Below, piece after piece: positions 61,677-64,000 of a stretch of DNA of 64,000 nt (its first letter is position 1; every line of letters begins with the position of its first letter). The position numbers were made by a program, and so were the translations under genes. Below the pieces are notes generated by a model. The model did no database searches. It saw nothing but the letters and a program-made list of their open reading frames with translations, and was not told the DNA's origin. The stretch comes from UBA1952 sp965246905 (GTDB taxonomy: Bacteria; Bacteroidota; Bacteroidia; Chitinophagales; Chitinophagaceae): contig CBDFFZ010000003.1 of assembly GCA_965246905.1 (NCBI GenBank), positions 1 to 64,000 of the forward strand. The letters are read 5' to 3'.

Positions 61677-61706
61677 ATTATGATTTTCTGAGAAAGATTA
61701 AGGGCG

Positions 61707-61714
61707 CAAATATA
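61707..61714 (-). promoter_or_regulatory. -7 promoter element TATATTTG of the pyrophosphatase gene
   Basis: Perfect TAnnTTTG on the minus strand, 30 bases upstream of the ATG at 61676, followed by CGCC. No clear -33 element. Confidence 0.55.
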
Positions 61715-61801
61715 GGGCTTAGTTTCTCAAAATCATAGCCACGGTCATGGAATGGTTTTTTAATATTTTTTATTGAATGCAGAACCTTTTTCTGCTGTAT
61801 C

Positions 61802-62389
61802 TTGAAAATAAAAACGGACTTGCCACTTTCCGATTACAGGAAACTCAGTGACGAAGATGTCATTCACCGTTACGTGCATCGTAAGGAGCATTCGGCATTT
61901 AATTGCATCTATGAGCGTTATGCGCACCTCGTGCTCGGCGTTTGCTTTAAATACCTTCGCAGTGCAGATGAAGCCAAGGATGCAACGCAGCAAATATTTA
62001 TTAAGCTATTGGACGATCTTACCCGTTTCCGGATCGAAAAATTTAAACCGTGGCTGTTGCAGGTAACACGTAATCATTGCCTGATGATTCTGCGCAAATC
62101 GCTCCCTGTTACCAATAACACTATAGACCTGGGTGAGGATATGGAATTCGAGGAAAAGCTGCATCCTGTAGCAGAGCGCGAGCAACTCCTCCAGCACCTT
62201 GAAGCAGCAGTGGAAGAATTGAGTGAAGAGCAGCGCCTATGCATCGAGGCTTTCTATCTGAAAAAACAAAACTATGCGGCTATCGCTGAGCAAACCGGGT
62301 ACACCCTTATGCACGTAAAAAGCCATATACAAAATGGGAAGCGCAACCTGAAAAATAAACTCATCACCGTTAAAGCGGCGCAGCGATGA
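61802..62389 (+). CDS. ECF-type RNA polymerase sigma factor
   Basis: A 195-residue extracytoplasmic-function sigma factor. Region 2 is at about 18-90: SDEDVIHRYVHRKEHSAFNC, LVLGVCFKYLRSADEAKDAT, QQIFIKLLDDLTRFR. Region 4 is at about 128-185: EELSEEQRLCIEAFYLKKQN, YAAIAEQTGYTLMHVKSHIQ, NGKRNLKNKL. The frame has no early ATG; TTG at 61802 is used, giving MKIKTDLPLSDYRKLSDEDV. Its stop overlaps the ATG of the next gene by 4 bases, which encodes its likely anti-sigma factor. Confidence 0.9.
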   Translation: MKIKTDLPLSDYRKLSDEDVIHRYVHRKEHSAFNCIYERYAHLVLGVCFKYLRSADEAKDATQQIFIKLLDDLTRFRIEKFKPWLLQVTRNHCLMILRKSLPVTNNTIDLGEDMEFEEKLHPVAEREQLLQHLEAAVEELSEEQRLCIEAFYLKKQNYAAIAEQTGYTLMHVKSHIQNGKRNLKNKLITVKAAQR

Positions 62390-63600
62390 AAGAGCAGCTA
62401 TTACATATTCTTGATGACACGGCATGCCTTACGCGTAAGCAGATGAAGGACTACCTGGCCGGCACTATGCTGCCAGAAGAGATCCACGCGGCCGAGTCGC
62501 ATATAGCCTCCTGCCCGCTATGCAGCATGGCGCTGGAAGGTTTTGAAGCGCACAGTGAGGAAGCATTGGCAGCGATTGCCTCGCTCAACAGCGGCTTTCT
62601 GAAAGAACATTTTGACGCCATTACCCCGCAAATACACTTAAATTCTTTATCGCCCTCCACAACGGTTTCCGGTAGCCGGCCAAAGAAGAGGGCCAGAATT
62701 GTCTCCTTCACACGCCTGCTTGGTGTTGCCGCGATGGCCTTGCTTGCCATTGGCGCATTTTGGTACTATCAATACAACCAGGAGCAGAAAAGCTCCGGGC
62801 TTATTGCGCAGCGGGAAACAGCTCCTGCCCCGATAAGCGCTGCCGCTCCACCGGCAACTGTACGGATTGCAGACAGCATATTGCTGCAGCCAACTACGGC
62901 ATCGCGCACAAATGGTGCTGCGCTTGATGAGCCTACACCCATTATTAAAGAAAAATTAAACCCGGAAGCACCGGATGAAGCAGCTAAGAAAAAGGAAGTT
63001 ATAGCAGGAAAAATGCAGGCTGCCGAAACCGAAAAAGCAGCGCCTCCCGAAGCCGCATCTGCGCCATCTGTAAAACCCGGCTCTGCGCCGGTGGTAGTTT
63101 CCGCTCAACGGTACGCAAAACCGCTCGTAGATTTTAAGAGCCCATCAAGCCCCGGATCTAAAACAACTTCTAAATCTGAGGCTCAACGTTCGTCTGCTCT
63201 CAACGAGGCGGATATGGCTGGCGTGACTACACAAAGTAACCAAAGCCGGAATGGAAACGGCCTTTCCCTCGGCGGTGCCAGAAGCGGCAACACTACTTAT
63301 ATTGTTGATGGTGCTGTGGTGAAGGATAAAGAAGAACAGGATGACCTCCGCAGAGGCGATGAAAACTTCGGTGCCGGAAAATATAGCGCTGCGCTGAAGA
63401 ATTATAAGTCCGGAATGGGCTCGGCAGACCGTTCGCGCAAATCCATGGCCTCGGTAATGGCAGCCCGCTGCTACATTAATCTTGGTGAAAAGGCAAAGGC
63501 TACCGAGCTCTTGGAGCGGGTAGTAAACGAAGGCTCCGGCCCGCAACGCCGGCAGGCAAGGCGCTTGTTGCGTGGATTGAGAAAAGAGGGTGATAATTAG
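62386..63600 (+). CDS. Anti-sigma factor with TonB-plug-like periplasmic segment and TPR
   Basis: A 404-residue single-pass inner-membrane protein. The cytoplasmic part has a zinc-binding anti-sigma motif HIASCPLC (His39, Cys43, Cys46). The membrane segment is at about 109-127. The periplasmic part has a long Pro/Ala/Glu-rich linker, then at about 242-312 a stretch RYAKPLVDFKSP ... ADMAGVTTQ ... LSLGGARSGNTTYIVDGAVV that resembles the plug region of Bacteroidota TonB-dependent receptors (YKVPLID..., ...TTAGL..., IRGSR..TxYYVDGIRV). About 322-395 looks like a TPR (NFGAGKYSAALKNY, ARCYINLGEKAKATELLERV). Start overlaps the sigma gene stop (ATGA). Confidence 0.8.
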   Translation: MKEQLLHILDDTACLTRKQMKDYLAGTMLPEEIHAAESHIASCPLCSMALEGFEAHSEEALAAIASLNSGFLKEHFDAITPQIHLNSLSPSTTVSGSRPKKRARIVSFTRLLGVAAMALLAIGAFWYYQYNQEQKSSGLIAQRETAPAPISAAAPPATVRIADSILLQPTTASRTNGAALDEPTPIIKEKLNPEAPDEAAKKKEVIAGKMQAAETEKAAPPEAASAPSVKPGSAPVVVSAQRYAKPLVDFKSPSSPGSKTTSKSEAQRSSALNEADMAGVTTQSNQSRNGNGLSLGGARSGNTTYIVDGAVVKDKEEQDDLRRGDENFGAGKYSAALKNYKSGMGSADRSRKSMASVMAARCYINLGEKAKATELLERVVNEGSGPQRRQARRLLRGLRKEGDN

Positions 63601-63631
63601 CCGGCTGCATTTTGCTAAATGATGTATCGTC

Positions 63632-63656
63632 TGCCGGAAGCCCTACGCTTCCGGCA
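63632..63656 (+). terminator. Intrinsic terminator of the sigma/anti-sigma operon
   Basis: TGCCGGAAG and CTTCCGGCA around CCCTACG, followed by TTTTATT, 32 bases after the anti-sigma stop. Confidence 0.8.
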
Positions 63657-63738
63657 TTTTATTGATGCTAATAATAGACCGCAATTTGAAATCTCGGTCA
63701 TAGCGGATATTTTTGCGCAAATCACCACACGCAAAAGT

Positions 63739-64000
63739 ATGTTTTCCAAACACTTATTCGCCCGCATCTGCGCAGGCATAACCCTTTCTTTATCTATAGC
63801 CACTAATAGCGATGCGCAGTCATCCGGCCATATCCGCTTCGATTGGGGAGATGAATACCAGTTGCCTAAGCGCCACGAGGATCTCGGCTTTATCGGCAAT
63901 GCCAAAGACGGGTATATTCAGGTAGGCCACGATGCCCATGAGTCGCTTACCTTCCAGAAGTTTGATAAAGGGCTGCACCTGAAAAGTGAGCGCGAGACAT
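63739..64000 (+). CDS. Exported protein, N-terminal part (cut by window edge)
   Basis: An ATG at 63739 opens 87 codons to the window end. The start MFSKHLFARICAGITLSLSI followed by ATNSDAQ is a signal peptide. The mature part begins SSGHIRFDWGDEYQLPKRHE and continues with FIGNAKDGYIQVGHDAHESL, a beta-rich sequence. No family can be assigned from this fragment. It follows the terminator of the sigma/anti-sigma operon and is codirectional with it; a direct link is not shown. Confidence 0.6.
   Translation, partial: MFSKHLFARICAGITLSLSIATNSDAQSSGHIRFDWGDEYQLPKRHEDLGFIGNAKDGYIQVGHDAHESLTFQKFDKGLHLKSERET

Overview
The window is bacterial and belongs to the Bacteroidota. Type IX secretion (T9SS) C-terminal sorting domains are common on secreted proteins. 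Perfect matches to the Bacteroidota -7 promoter motif TAnnTTTG precede many genes. The division cluster and several families (GWxTD protein, DUF2795, choice-of-anchor A protein, septum initiator next to enolase) are typical of this phylum. No tRNA, rRNA, intact insertion sequence, prophage or CRISPR array was found.

The window appears to consist of two unrelated Bacteroidota segments joined near position 30,505-30,511. To the left, a DUF1800-family gene breaks off after about 59 codons; the sequence continues in another frame as a proline dehydrogenase lacking its N-terminus. Intergenic repeat families and apparent codon habits also differ on the two sides. The left part looks Saprospiria-like and the right part Chitinophagaceae-like (inference). 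An assembly chimera is the simplest explanation; a genomic deletion is possible.

Left segment (1-30.5 kb). A minus-strand dcw cluster reads mraZ-rsmH-ftsL-ftsI-(membrane ORF)-murE-(47-aa ORF)-mraY-murD-(50-aa ORF, two paralogous lipoproteins)-ftsW. It makes the meso-diaminopimelate peptidoglycan precursors and part of the septal machinery. A promoter flanked by TGTGG boxes precedes mraZ and suggests MraZ control. Next come a nucleotidyltransferase/HEPN pair whose HEPN motif has lost its histidine, a DUF2795 protein, queA, typA, a promoter-equipped small RNA candidate, an ACMSD-type amidohydrolase with a frameshift, and a mixed set of genes: outer-membrane protein, DoxX, VOC proteins, CocE hydrolase, GWxTD protein, NDH-2, and a 1083-residue T9SS surface protein.

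Right segment (30.5-64 kb). This holds truncated proline dehydrogenase, a PH-like protein, divIC/ftsB, enolase, a DEAD-box helicase, an RlpA-like protein, a SET-domain protein, several large T9SS surface proteins, a decayed S41 peptidase, a cluster of secreted proteins and lipoproteins, uvrA, a frameshifted VOC gene, an acyltransferase, a membrane pyrophosphatase fused to an OmpA domain, and an ECF sigma/anti-sigma pair. The periplasmic part of that anti-sigma factor looks like the plug segment of a TonB-dependent receptor. This and the pyrophosphatase-OmpA fusion are the most interesting protein-level observations.

Intergenic DNA is rich in hairpins: ordinary terminators, long imperfect inverted repeats built of short tandem words, and larger nested palindromes that look like non-autonomous dispersed repeats.
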